A stretch of DNA of 12,763 nucleotides from Cryomorphaceae bacterium (GTDB taxonomy: Bacteria; Bacteroidota; Bacteroidia; Flavobacteriales; Schleiferiaceae). A model generated the notes under the pieces. That model made no database searches and was not told the DNA's origin. It was given only the letters and a program-made list of their open reading frames with translations. The position numbers were made by a program, and so were the translations under genes. The stretch spans positions 1 to 12,763 of the forward strand of contig JABMNC010000132.1 in the NCBI GenBank assembly GCA_013205365.1. The letters run 5' to 3'. The first letter of the stretch is position 1, and the number at the start of each line of letters is the position of its first letter. Below, piece by piece: positions 6,484 to 12,763 of this stretch.

Positions 6484-6807
6484 ATGAATCTTTTTCTGCA
6501 AGCCAATGCTGAGGGTGGAATCGCCGGCTTTTTGCCCCTGATTGCCATTCTTGCTGTTATGTACTTTTTCTTTTTGCGTCCGCAAATGAAGCGCCAAAAA
6601 GAAGAGACCAAGTTCCGCAGCGTACTCTCCAAGGGAATGCGCGTGGTAACAAGCTCGGGCATTCACGGCAAGATTTCAGACCTGGACGAGCACACTTTTG
6701 TGCTTGAATCCGAGAACAGCCGCCTACGGTTTGAGCGTTCTTCGGTGAGCAAAGAGCTCACGGCCTCGCGCTTCCCAGAGAGTGCCAAGGTTGAGGAGAA
6801 GAAGTAA
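6484..6807 (+). CDS. yajC: Preprotein translocase subunit YajC
   Basis: YajC associates with the SecDF part of the Sec translocon in the inner membrane and is an accessory rather than an essential subunit. The 107-residue protein has the family layout: a short N-terminus, one membrane helix at about 14-31, the conserved RPQMKRQKE boundary (32-40), and a soluble domain with KGMRVVTSSGIHGKI and a beta-rich segment. It ends in a charged tail. The ATG follows the DUF1573 stop by two bases, so the two are surely co-transcribed. In many Bacteroidota this cluster continues with further genes such as coaE; here the run ends and a convergent gene follows. Confidence 0.95.
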   Translation: MNLFLQANAEGGIAGFLPLIAILAVMYFFFLRPQMKRQKEETKFRSVLSKGMRVVTSSGIHGKISDLDEHTFVLESENSRLRFERSSVSKELTASRFPESAKVEEKK

Positions 6808-6830
6808 TTTTCCTTTGGTTTAAGGGGATA

Positions 6831-6866
6831 GGGGAGTGATTCCCCAAGGCGAAGCGAGATTTTTTT
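6831..6866 (+). terminator. Possible terminator between yajC and the convergent TPR gene
   Basis: GGGGA (6831-6835) and TCCCC (6841-6845) can form a five-pair stem with a five-base loop 23 bases after the yajC stop, and a run of seven T lies at 6860-6866. The T-run is 14 bases beyond the stem rather than directly after it, so this is a weak candidate. The T-run also covers the end of the opposing gene's stop codon. Confidence 0.3.
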
Positions 6867-7380
6867 AAATGCGCTTGAGCTGCTCCTTCAGCATTTTGAG
6901 CTGCTCCGAGAGCATGCCTTTGTCGTCAAGTTTTTTAGCCTCAGTCAACAAAGCTTGGGCTTCCTGCTTGCGTCGTCGTGACATAGCCATACCGGCCAGT
7001 TGCATTTTGGCAAGGGCCTGATCGGACTTCATTCGCAATCCCGTGTTAAGCGCCTTGCGCATAAAGGATTCCGCCTGAGCAAGATTGGTCTGCGACAGCA
7101 TGAGTCCGCGCAAAAAGAAGTAGTAGGCCAACTGCCCTTTGATTAGGGTTTGGTCCGGATGCTTAAGGGAGTCGAGCTGGCTATTTGCCTTGGTGAAATT
7201 TTGAGACCGCAGGTACCATAGGGCCATTAAAATGCGTTCGTTGCGAAAGTGCAGAAGAACGGGGAAGCCCGCCATCAAGGTAAGAAAAATGCCATTTCCC
7301 CAGCTTCCGTCGATGTATTGGTAGGTTGCAAAGGCCAAAATTGCTGCGGCCAAGGCCAGGCGTAGGTAGCGTCGAATCAT
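6865..7380 (-). CDS. Small membrane protein with TPR-like C-terminal region
   Basis: The 171-residue product has two predicted membrane helices (about 5-22 and 28-45) separated by a short Asp/Gly-containing turn, then a soluble helical region. The soluble part has TPR-like spacing: a YYFFLRGLMLSQ segment (86-97), NLAQAESFMRKALNTGL (99-115), and LAKMQLAGMAMSRRRKQEAQ with a Lys-rich end. This resembles short Bacteroidota proteins annotated as tetratricopeptide repeat proteins; I know of no assigned function. The N-terminus is probably cytoplasmic side-in, with the TPR part also cytoplasmic, judging by the positive residues at 3-7 and the basic C-terminus. The ATG at 7378-7380 follows a perfect -7 element by four bases. 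The gene converges with yajC and is divergent from phoH. Confidence 0.8.
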   Translation of the reverse strand: MIRRYLRLALAAAILAFATYQYIDGSWGNGIFLTLMAGFPVLLHFRNERILMALWYLRSQNFTKANSQLDSLKHPDQTLIKGQLAYYFFLRGLMLSQTNLAQAESFMRKALNTGLRMKSDQALAKMQLAGMAMSRRRKQEAQALLTEAKKLDDKGMLSEQLKMLKEQLKRI

Positions 7381-7384
7381 GGCG

Positions 7385-7392
7385 CAAAAGTA
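7385..7392 (-). promoter_or_regulatory. -7 element of the TPR gene, predicted leaderless
   Basis: On the minus strand this reads TACTTTTG, identical to the guaA -7 element, followed by CGCC and then the ATG. Only four bases intervene, so the transcript should begin at about the start codon. No clear -33 element is found 19-21 bases upstream. Confidence 0.5.
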
Positions 7393-7547
7393 GGTCAGGA
7401 GCCCCAGAGGATTTTTATTCTACGGTTGATTCTTCTTGGATTTCATTATTGTTGTCTTGGGTCTGCTTTGGCAGTCGGTCGCGCAGTTCCCATACAGGGT
7501 TTTTTAGGTTATCAACCTGGCATGTGCAAAACTTAGTGGACTTAACC

Positions 7548-7577
7548 TTGGCGTAATTGACTAAGGGGCTAATTTCA
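7548..7577 (+). promoter_or_regulatory. Candidate phoH promoter
   Basis: TTG at 7548-7550 is followed after 19 bases by TAATTTCA (7570-7577), which matches TAnnTTTG at six of eight positions if the last two are relaxed. The spacing is right but the -7 element is imperfect. It would give a leader of roughly 15-20 bases before the phoH ATG. Confidence 0.3.
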
Positions 7578-7598
7578 GCACAGATTAAATCGCTCTCT

Positions 7599-8951
7599 AT
7601 GCCAGTTGCTTCTAAGAAGGTTCGCAAGATTTTTGTGCTCGACACCTCGGTCATACTCTACGACCACAACGCCATCATGAATTTTGAAGAGCACGATGTG
7701 GCCATACCCATCCCGGTTCTTGAGGAATTGGACGAGTTCAAAAAAGGGTCCGATACCAAGAATTTTGAGGCGAGGGAGTTCATTCGCATGCTCGATAAAA
7801 AGGCCGGAAACAAGTCGCTGACCGATTGGATTTCTTTGGACGGACCCAAACGCGGGAAGTTCCGCGTAATAATGGATACTCCAGGCCTGGGCGTGGACGC
7901 CATCTCAATTTATGGAGCGGGCAAGATGGATCACAAGATTCTCAATGCTGCCCTGTATTTGAAGGAACAGGAGCCCCAACGCCCAGTGATACTCGTGACC
8001 AAGGACATTAATTTGCGCCTTAAGGCCAAGGCCCTTAATGTTCAAGCAGAGGACTACCTCACGGGTAAGGTTAAAGAAAGCGACACCGTTTTTACTGGAA
8101 GGGCTGAGCTCGATGGTTTCCCAGAGAAGCTTCTTCAAACGCTTTATGAGCAAAAAAGTGTGCTCATTGATTCCAGTCAAAAGGCCAACCAAAAGCTCAA
8201 CCTCAAGCCCAACATCTTTTATATATTAAAGTCGGGTAAGAACAGCGGCCTGGGATTTTACAATGCACAAACCTCGGAGATGGAGTTGGTAGAGAAGTCC
8301 GCTTATTATGGCATTAAGCCGCGGAACTCAGAACAGACGTTTGCGCTGCATGCCATCATGAATCCGCACATAAAATTGGTTACGTTAACGGGTGTGGCCG
8401 GAACCGGCAAAACCCTTCTGGCCTTGGCGGGTTCGCTAGAGCAAAGGCGCGATTTTAAGCAGATTTATCTTGCGCGACCCATTGTGCCTCTGAGCAACCG
8501 CGACATCGGATTTTTGCCCGGAGATGCCGAACAAAAAATTAATCCCTACATGCAGCCCTTATGGGACAACCTTAAGTTCATCAAAAACCAGTTCGGCGAG
8601 CGGGACCGCAACTACAAGCAAATCGATGAGATGGTTGCCAACGAGAAAATCCTAGTAACTCCACTTGCCTACATACGCGGGCGATCCTTGAGTAACGTGA
8701 TTTTTATTGTTGACGAGGCTCAAAACCTTACTCCGCACGAAGTAAAAACCATCATTACTCGAGCAGGAGAAAATTCAAAGTTCATTTTCACCGGAGACGT
8801 GCGCCAAATTGACACCCCCTACCTCGACGAGCAATCCAATGGCCTGAGCTACCTCGTAGATCGACTTAAGGGTCAACCGCTATATGCGCACGTTTCGCTA
8901 GCCAAGGGTGAGCGAAGCGAACTCGCTAACTTAGCTAACGACATGCTCTAG
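7599..8951 (+). CDS. phoH: PhoH family protein with N-terminal PIN domain (PIN-PhoH)
   Basis: A predicted RNase-helicase fusion: the PIN domain is a metal-dependent nuclease fold, and the PhoH domain is an ATPase. The 450-residue protein shows the PIN part at about 10-150, with VLDTSVILYD (acidic Asp15), PVLEELDEFKKG, and VTKDINLRLKA (late PIN acidic residue). The PhoH ATPase follows, with Walker A GVAGTGKT at 265-272, Walker B VIFIVDEAQN at 367-376, and a sensor-like FTGDVRQID. The ATG was chosen over an in-frame TTG 42 bases upstream because it directly precedes the conserved KIFVLDTSVILYDHNAI. All key nucleotide-binding residues are present. The precise cellular substrate is not established for this family; RNA metabolism under stress is the usual proposal. 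Its stop codon is one base from the stop codon of convergent pckA. Confidence 0.93.
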   Translation: MPVASKKVRKIFVLDTSVILYDHNAIMNFEEHDVAIPIPVLEELDEFKKGSDTKNFEAREFIRMLDKKAGNKSLTDWISLDGPKRGKFRVIMDTPGLGVDAISIYGAGKMDHKILNAALYLKEQEPQRPVILVTKDINLRLKAKALNVQAEDYLTGKVKESDTVFTGRAELDGFPEKLLQTLYEQKSVLIDSSQKANQKLNLKPNIFYILKSGKNSGLGFYNAQTSEMELVEKSAYYGIKPRNSEQTFALHAIMNPHIKLVTLTGVAGTGKTLLALAGSLEQRRDFKQIYLARPIVPLSNRDIGFLPGDAEQKINPYMQPLWDNLKFIKNQFGERDRNYKQIDEMVANEKILVTPLAYIRGRSLSNVIFIVDEAQNLTPHEVKTIITRAGENSKFIFTGDVRQIDTPYLDEQSNGLSYLVDRLKGQPLYAHVSLAKGERSELANLANDML

Positions 8952-8952
8952 G

Positions 8953-10545
8953 CTAGTTGGAGCGTGGACCTGCGGCTTTAATCTCGGCTGCGGTACCCTC
9001 TTCGAACTTGGTAAAATTGGCCTGAAACAGCGAACCTAGGCGCTGGGCACCAGCATCATAGGCCTCCTTGTCAGACCACGTTGCTCGGGGGTCAAGAAGT
9101 TCAGACCCAACCCCAGGGCATTCTGAAATACGGGCTAATCCGAAGTAGGGATCGGTCACGGTGGCTGCTGAATCGAGCTCTCCCGACATGGCTGCCTGAA
9201 TAAGTCTGCGCGTATTTTTTAGTGAAATCCGCTGACCGGTGCCGTAGGCTCCTCCGGTCCATCCGGTGTTGACCAGCCAAACTTGAATATCAGTGCCCGA
9301 GAGTTTGCTCATGAGCATCTCCGCATATTCTGAGGGGTGAAGCGGCATAAATGGTGCTCCAAAGCAAGCAGAGAATGCAGCTTTTGGTTCGGTTACTCCT
9401 GCTTCGGTGCCGGCTACCTTGGCGGTGTAGCCACTCATAAAGTGGTAGGCGGCCTGCGCCCGAGTCAGTTTCGAGAGCGGAGGCAAGATTCCGTAAGCAT
9501 CTGCGGTCAAGAAGAAGACGTGCTTTGGGGCCGGACCCTGCGAGGGAAGTACGCAGTTATCAATGTGGTCGATGGGGTAGGAGACCCTCGTGTTTTCGGT
9601 AATCTTCTTATTGGAATAGTCGGGCGTTCCCTGCGCGTCGAGAAGTACATTTTCAAGCAAGGCTCCCGGGCGAATGGCCCTAAAAATTTCAGGCTCCTTT
9701 TCTTCGGTGAGGTCGATGACCTTGGCGTAGCATCCGCCCTCGAAGTTGAACACCAGTCCGCCTGCGGTCCAGCCGTGCTCGTCGTCGCCAATAAGTTGGC
9801 GATTGGGGTCGGCACTTAGGGTGGTTTTACCCGTGCCCGAGAGTCCGAAGAATAGTGCGGTAGAACCGTCCCTACCCATGTTGGCGGAGCAGTGCATGGG
9901 TAGGGTGTTGTGCTGCGTAGGCAGCAAAAAATTCAAAGCGCTAAAAATGCCCTTTTTCATTTCGCCGGTATAGCCCGTGCCGCCGATGAGAATGGTTTTG
10001 TCCTCAAAGCTTAGAATGGCAAAGTTGCCCTGGCGGGTTCCGTCGCGCTCGGCTTCGGCCTCAAAACCTGGTGCGTGCAGAATGGTCCATTCGGGATCCA
10101 GGCCTGCAAGTTCATTCGTAGTTGGGCGAAGGAACATGTTGTAGCAGAACAAATTATGGTCAGGGAACTCATTAATCACTCGAATGCTGATGCGCACGGA
10201 ATCCTCAGCGCCGGCAAAGGCGTCGCGCACAAAGAGGTTCTTGCCGTCGAGGTAGTGCAAAACCTTAGACTTAAGCGCGGCGTAGTGTGCTTTATTAAAG
10301 GGAATGTTAACGTTTCCCCACCAAACCCGGTCTTCGGTCAGGCTGTCGCGAACGATAAAGCGGTCCTCCGGTGCGCGACCAGTAAACTTGCCAGTAAGAA
10401 CGTTTAAAACTCCGTTTGAAGTGAGCGCTCCTCGATTGGCCTCAAGGGCATGTTGAGTGAGGGTTTGAGGATCAAGCTGATACTGTAATTTGGACTGGCT
10501 AAGGCCAGCAATAGTTAATGGACGTTCAGAAATACTAGGGTTCAT
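8953..10545 (-). CDS. pckA: Phosphoenolpyruvate carboxykinase (ATP)
   Basis: Converts oxaloacetate plus ATP to phosphoenolpyruvate, CO2 and ADP, the entry step of gluconeogenesis; in Bacteroidota it can also run in the carboxylating direction. The 530 residues match the full family length. Visible motifs are TGRAPEDRF with substrate Arg57, GEMKKG with Lys197/198, the kinase-1a P-loop GLSGTGKTTLS at 234-244, and the metal-binding kinase-2 region LIGDDEHGW at 251-259. VNTGWTGGAYGTGQRI lies in the C-terminal adenine-binding region. All expected catalytic residues are present. The start at MNPSISERPL is the only ATG consistent with the family N-terminus and lies about 20 bases after a predicted transcription start. 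It is divergent from the saccharopine dehydrogenase-like gene and converges on phoH. Confidence 0.98.
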   Translation of the reverse strand: MNPSISERPLTIAGLSQSKLQYQLDPQTLTQHALEANRGALTSNGVLNVLTGKFTGRAPEDRFIVRDSLTEDRVWWGNVNIPFNKAHYAALKSKVLHYLDGKNLFVRDAFAGAEDSVRISIRVINEFPDHNLFCYNMFLRPTTNELAGLDPEWTILHAPGFEAEAERDGTRQGNFAILSFEDKTILIGGTGYTGEMKKGIFSALNFLLPTQHNTLPMHCSANMGRDGSTALFFGLSGTGKTTLSADPNRQLIGDDEHGWTAGGLVFNFEGGCYAKVIDLTEEKEPEIFRAIRPGALLENVLLDAQGTPDYSNKKITENTRVSYPIDHIDNCVLPSQGPAPKHVFFLTADAYGILPPLSKLTRAQAAYHFMSGYTAKVAGTEAGVTEPKAAFSACFGAPFMPLHPSEYAEMLMSKLSGTDIQVWLVNTGWTGGAYGTGQRISLKNTRRLIQAAMSGELDSAATVTDPYFGLARISECPGVGSELLDPRATWSDKEAYDAGAQRLGSLFQANFTKFEEGTAAEIKAAGPRSN

Positions 10546-10572
10546 TGGAGTAGATGATCAAGGGGGTTACCG

Positions 10573-10604
10573 CAAAATTAAGGTACCTTGCACCCTCATT
10601 CGAA
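10573..10604 (-). promoter_or_regulatory. pckA promoter
   Basis: On the minus strand TAATTTTG (10573-10580) is a perfect -7 element followed by C. TTCG (10601-10604), exactly 20 bases upstream, is a near-consensus -33 element and is the same tetramer as at guaA. The leader would be about 20 bases, so pckA is not leaderless. The promoter fills the 63-base gap to the divergent gene, and its -33 lies only four bases from that gene's GTG start. Confidence 0.6.
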
Positions 10605-10608
10605 CACT

Positions 10609-11946
10609 GTGAACAAAATCGCTGTCCTCGGAGCAGGTCGTTCTGCCGGCCCCCTCATTGAATACTTAGCGACCCACCCCGATTCTAGGGCTTGGGAATT
10701 AAGTGTTTATGATCAAGATTCCGAATCCTTGGCACAAAAATGCCGGTCCTTTGAAAATGTTGTATTTACCGCCTGCGACCTAAACAATGAAGAATTGCTC
10801 GATAGCATCATTAAATCGCACGATGTGCTGGTTTCTATGCTGCCGGCATTCATGCACCTTCCCATAGCGCGGCGCTGTGTTCAGGAGGGCAAGCACCTGG
10901 TTACGGCGTCCTACATCAGCCCAGAAATGCAGGCTTTGGACCAAGAAGCGCGGGCAAAAGGATTGGTTTTTGTCAACGAGTGCGGAGTTGATCCGGGTAT
11001 CGACCACATGTCCACCATGGAAATTCTGAATCGATTGACCTCTGAAGGGGCGCGAATCACCTCTTATGAGAGCTTTTGCGGAGGTATCCTAGCCCCCGAA
11101 AGCCCTACGAACCCCTGGGCCTACAAGTTCTCGTGGAATCCGCGTAATGTGGTATTGGCAGGTTCCGGAGGAGCAGTGCACTTTATTCAGGAGAACAAAT
11201 ACAAGCACATTCCCTACCACCAAGTATTTCGCCGCACGGAATTCTTAGAAATACCGGGCTACGGACGTTTTGAGGGCTATGCCAACCGAGATTCCTTGAA
11301 GTACCAGTCCGCCTATGGCCTAAATGGCATTGGGACTATGTACCGCGGAACTCTGCGTCGCCCTGGATTTTGCAGGGCCTGGGATGTTTTTGTCAAACTC
11401 GGCTGCACCGACGACAGCTATCCCTTGGAGCAAGTGGATAAGATGACCCACCGGGACTTCTTAAATACCTTTTTGGCCTATCACTCGTCAGACAGCGTGG
11501 AGCTAAAGCTCATGCACTACATGAACATCAGCCAAGATTCTGACCTGATGGAGAAGTTCGAGTGGTTGGGGCTTTTTACCGACGAGTCAATAGGCATTAA
11601 TGAGGGTACTCCGGCCCAGGTTCTGCAGCATATTCTCCTGAAGAAGTGGACCATGACCGACGCCGATACCGACATGGTCGCCATGATTCACCGCATTGAG
11701 TATGAGCTTTCTGGAGTCCGCCATCGACTGCAGTCTTCGCTTGTGGCTAAAGGGCGCTCCAAAGACGCAACGGCTATGGCCATTACCGTGGGATGGCCCG
11801 TTGCGATGGCTACCCGTTTGGTGGCCTTAAACCTGATTCCCGAGCGCGGAGTACTGATGCCCAACTTGGCTTCTTTGTACCAGCCAATTCTCGCAGAATT
11901 GGGCGAGCGCGGAATCCACTTCGACGAGCGGGTTCAGAGGCTGTAG
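10609..11946 (+). CDS. Saccharopine dehydrogenase family protein (glutamate-forming, LYS9-like)
   Basis: Family members interconvert saccharopine with glutamate and aminoadipate semialdehyde using NAD(P), in lysine metabolism. The 445-residue protein has an N-terminal Rossmann fold, IAVLGAGRSAG with the glycine motif at 8-14, an acidic residue after the second strand (VYDQD), and HDVLVSMLPAFMHLPIA. The NECGVDPGIDHM block (123-134) typical of this family follows, then a C-terminal catalytic-type domain with SYESFCGGILAPE and NPWAYKFSWNPRNV. I chose GTG at 10609 because MNKIAVLGAGRS is the expected N-terminus; an in-frame TTG 21 bases upstream would add seven unlikely residues. In many Bacteroidota the true substrate of such genes has not been tested, so the activity is family inference. 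The gene is divergent from pckA, and its 3' end overlaps rimM by 13 bases. Confidence 0.88.
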   Translation: MNKIAVLGAGRSAGPLIEYLATHPDSRAWELSVYDQDSESLAQKCRSFENVVFTACDLNNEELLDSIIKSHDVLVSMLPAFMHLPIARRCVQEGKHLVTASYISPEMQALDQEARAKGLVFVNECGVDPGIDHMSTMEILNRLTSEGARITSYESFCGGILAPESPTNPWAYKFSWNPRNVVLAGSGGAVHFIQENKYKHIPYHQVFRRTEFLEIPGYGRFEGYANRDSLKYQSAYGLNGIGTMYRGTLRRPGFCRAWDVFVKLGCTDDSYPLEQVDKMTHRDFLNTFLAYHSSDSVELKLMHYMNISQDSDLMEKFEWLGLFTDESIGINEGTPAQVLQHILLKKWTMTDADTDMVAMIHRIEYELSGVRHRLQSSLVAKGRSKDATAMAITVGWPVAMATRLVALNLIPERGVLMPNLASLYQPILAELGERGIHFDERVQRL

Positions 11947-12452
11947 AGTTCCTCTGGTGCGCAGAGGTAGAGGGTAGTGTTTGGTTTGTCGAGGCGTTCG
12001 ATAAATGCGTCAACCACAGGAATGAGCACGGCCTGTTCCCGGCCTTCTACCTGGATCTCAAACAAATCCTGAGACGGATACTCCAAAACCCTTATTAACT
12101 GCATCCTGACCGCAATTCCCGGATTGACCACGGTATATCCGGGCAGCTCGTGGTAGTAGAATTGATCTTCTTTGAGTTCTGGAAGCAAGGCTTCGGGAAG
12201 CCATAAAACGCTGCCTATTAGTGCCTGCGCGGCAGCTTCTCCTTCAATTCCGTCGAAGCGCACAATAGACTCGTCGGCTTTCACGCCACGGCTTGTTTCA
12301 ATAAAAATGGGAATGGCTTTGCCTTGATTCTCAAGGAAGAAGGCATCAAGATCGTCGTAAGGGCTCGGGTCGTCCGCAGTTATGCGAACAACAACGTCTC
12401 CTTTAAAACCGTGCTTTTTGCGGACGTAGCCCACCTGGAAGTAGCCCTCCAC
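11934..12452 (-). CDS. rimM: Ribosome maturation factor RimM
   Basis: RimM binds the 30S subunit near S19 and helps maturation of the 16S rRNA 3' domain. The 172-residue protein has the N-terminal RimM beta-barrel opening with FQVGYVRKKHGFKGDVVVRI (residues 5-24) and a C-terminal PRC-barrel reached through QFYYHELPGYTVV. The start is GTG at 12450-12452; no ATG is available, since the in-frame upstream codons run into the stop codon of the preceding gene after four codons. It lies 12 bases downstream of the stop of the putative rpsP, the usual Bacteroidota order. The TGA lies within the last codons of the convergent saccharopine dehydrogenase-like gene, giving a 13-base antisense overlap. Confidence 0.95.
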   Translation of the reverse strand: MEGYFQVGYVRKKHGFKGDVVVRITADDPSPYDDLDAFFLENQGKAIPIFIETSRGVKADESIVRFDGIEGEAAAQALIGSVLWLPEALLPELKEDQFYYHELPGYTVVNPGIAVRMQLIRVLEYPSQDLFEIQVEGREQAVLIPVVDAFIERLDKPNTTLYLCAPEELYSL

Positions 12453-12464
12453 CGAACTGTCGTA

Positions 12465-12763
12465 TTATTCCGTTACCGCAGCAGAATCGTCCGATTCTGT
12501 TGCTTCAGGGGCTTCTTTTGCTTCTTCGGATGCGGCTTCTGCTACAACCTCAGGAGCAACTTCTTCTGCAACTTCAGGAGCGGCTTCTGCTGCAACCTCA
12601 GGAGCAACTTCTGCTACAACCTCAGGAGCAACTTCTTCTGCAACTTCAGGAGCGGCTTCTGCTGCAACTTCAGGAGCGGCTTCTGCTGCAACTTCAGGAA
12701 CGGCTTCTGCTGCAACTTCAGGAGCGGCTTCTGCTGCAACTTCAGGAACGGCTTCTGCTGCAA
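12465..12763 (-). CDS. rpsP: Probable 30S ribosomal protein S16, repetitive acidic C-terminal extension only (5' end outside window)
   Basis: Reading leftwards from the window edge, the frame is open for 98 codons to a TAA, with no start codon in view. The visible protein is entirely low-complexity: nine and a half copies of an octapeptide of the type AAPEVAAE, then a non-repetitive acidic tail with SEEAKEAPEA and ending DDSAAVTE. None of the S16 core is seen. The assignment rests on position directly upstream of rimM, where rpsP is expected, and on the known Ala/Glu-rich C-terminal extensions of Bacteroidota S16 proteins. The tail is strongly acidic, in contrast to the basic RNA-binding core of ribosomal proteins, so it probably lies outside the ribosome body. 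Another Ala/Glu-rich protein is the alternative. Confidence 0.72.
   Translation of the reverse strand, partial: AAEAVPEVAAEAAPEVAAEAVPEVAAEAAPEVAAEAAPEVAEEVAPEVVAEVAPEVAAEAAPEVAEEVAPEVVAEAASEEAKEAPEATESDDSAAVTE
12537..12763 (-). repeat. Tandem 24-bp repeat, nine full copies plus a partial one
   Basis: Units begin at 12537, 12561, 12585, 12609, 12633, 12657, 12681, 12705 and 12729, with a partial copy from 12753 running off the window edge. On the plus strand the common unit is TTCTGCTGCAAC followed by TTCAGGAGCGGC. Copies differ at a few positions, mostly giving Ala/Val exchanges, one Ala/Glu exchange, or silent GAA/GAG changes in the encoded protein. Pairs are themselves repeated: units 1-2 equal units 4-5, and units 6-7 equal units 8-9, both over 48 bases. 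This is a minisatellite in the coding frame, so gain or loss of units keeps the frame. Confidence 0.97.

Noticed and set aside
6106..6666. Minus-strand open frame of 186 codons over the DUF1573 and yajC genes
   Set aside because: Both plus-strand genes are well supported by motifs and spacing; the antisense product matches nothing I know.
9337..9819. Long plus-strand open frame opposite pckA (160 codons)
   Set aside because: It lies wholly antisense to the conserved catalytic core of pckA and its product has no recognisable features.
10588..10608. TTG start for the saccharopine dehydrogenase-like protein
   Set aside because: The GTG at 10609 gives the expected Rossmann-fold N-terminus; the extra residues look like intergenic sequence and overlap the pckA promoter.
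12465..12763. Possible CRISPR-like or intergenic repeat array
   Set aside because: The units are contiguous without spacers, keep a multiple of three, and vary in a way that preserves a reading frame; this is a coding tandem repeat.

Overview
The window reads as ordinary chromosome from a marine-type member of the Bacteroidota, most likely a Flavobacteriales relative with mid-range GC content. The evidence is the gene families and their order: bshC-guaA followed by a PBP1-type protein, a long NusB followed by a DUF1573 lipoprotein and yajC, a PIN-PhoH fusion, and rpsP-rimM. The promoters also fit: several genes carry the Bacteroidota -7 element TAnnTTTG, and no start is preceded by a convincing Shine-Dalgarno sequence. 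The family-level placement is inference; no rRNA is present to confirm it.

Layout. Positions 1-4722 (+) hold the 3' part of bshC (bacillithiol synthesis), guaA (GMP synthase), an exported PBP1-like protein that lacks the LysM repeats usual in this family, and a translationally coupled carotenoid pair, crtZ (beta-carotene hydroxylase) and crtY (membrane lycopene cyclase). Positions 4723-5057 form a 335-base gap with no confident gene; it holds a weak minus-strand ORF and, at its right end, the nusB promoter. Positions 5083-6807 (+) hold nusB, a DUF1573 lipoprotein gene and yajC. A minus-strand gene for a small membrane TPR protein converges on yajC (6865-7380). phoH (7599-8951, +) and pckA (8953-10545, -) converge with one base between them. 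pckA and a saccharopine dehydrogenase-like gene (10609-11946, +) diverge from a 63-base gap. That gene converges with, and overlaps, rimM (11934-12452, -). rimM lies just downstream of what is almost certainly rpsP, of which only a repetitive acidic C-terminal tail is visible (12465-12763, -).

How the genes work together. The content is mostly housekeeping: thiol buffering, purine synthesis, pigment synthesis, transcription antitermination, the Sec accessory YajC, gluconeogenesis, amino acid metabolism and 30S ribosome assembly. I found no CRISPR array, insertion sequence, phage gene, tRNA or rRNA, and no clear undescribed multi-gene system. The most interesting signals are (a) three genes whose -7 element ends only 4-5 bases before the start codon, predicting leaderless transcripts; (b) the tandem 24-bp repeat that builds an acidic octapeptide tail on S16, with 48-bp higher-order duplications; (c) the LysM-less PBP1 protein; and (d) extremely tight convergent gene ends.
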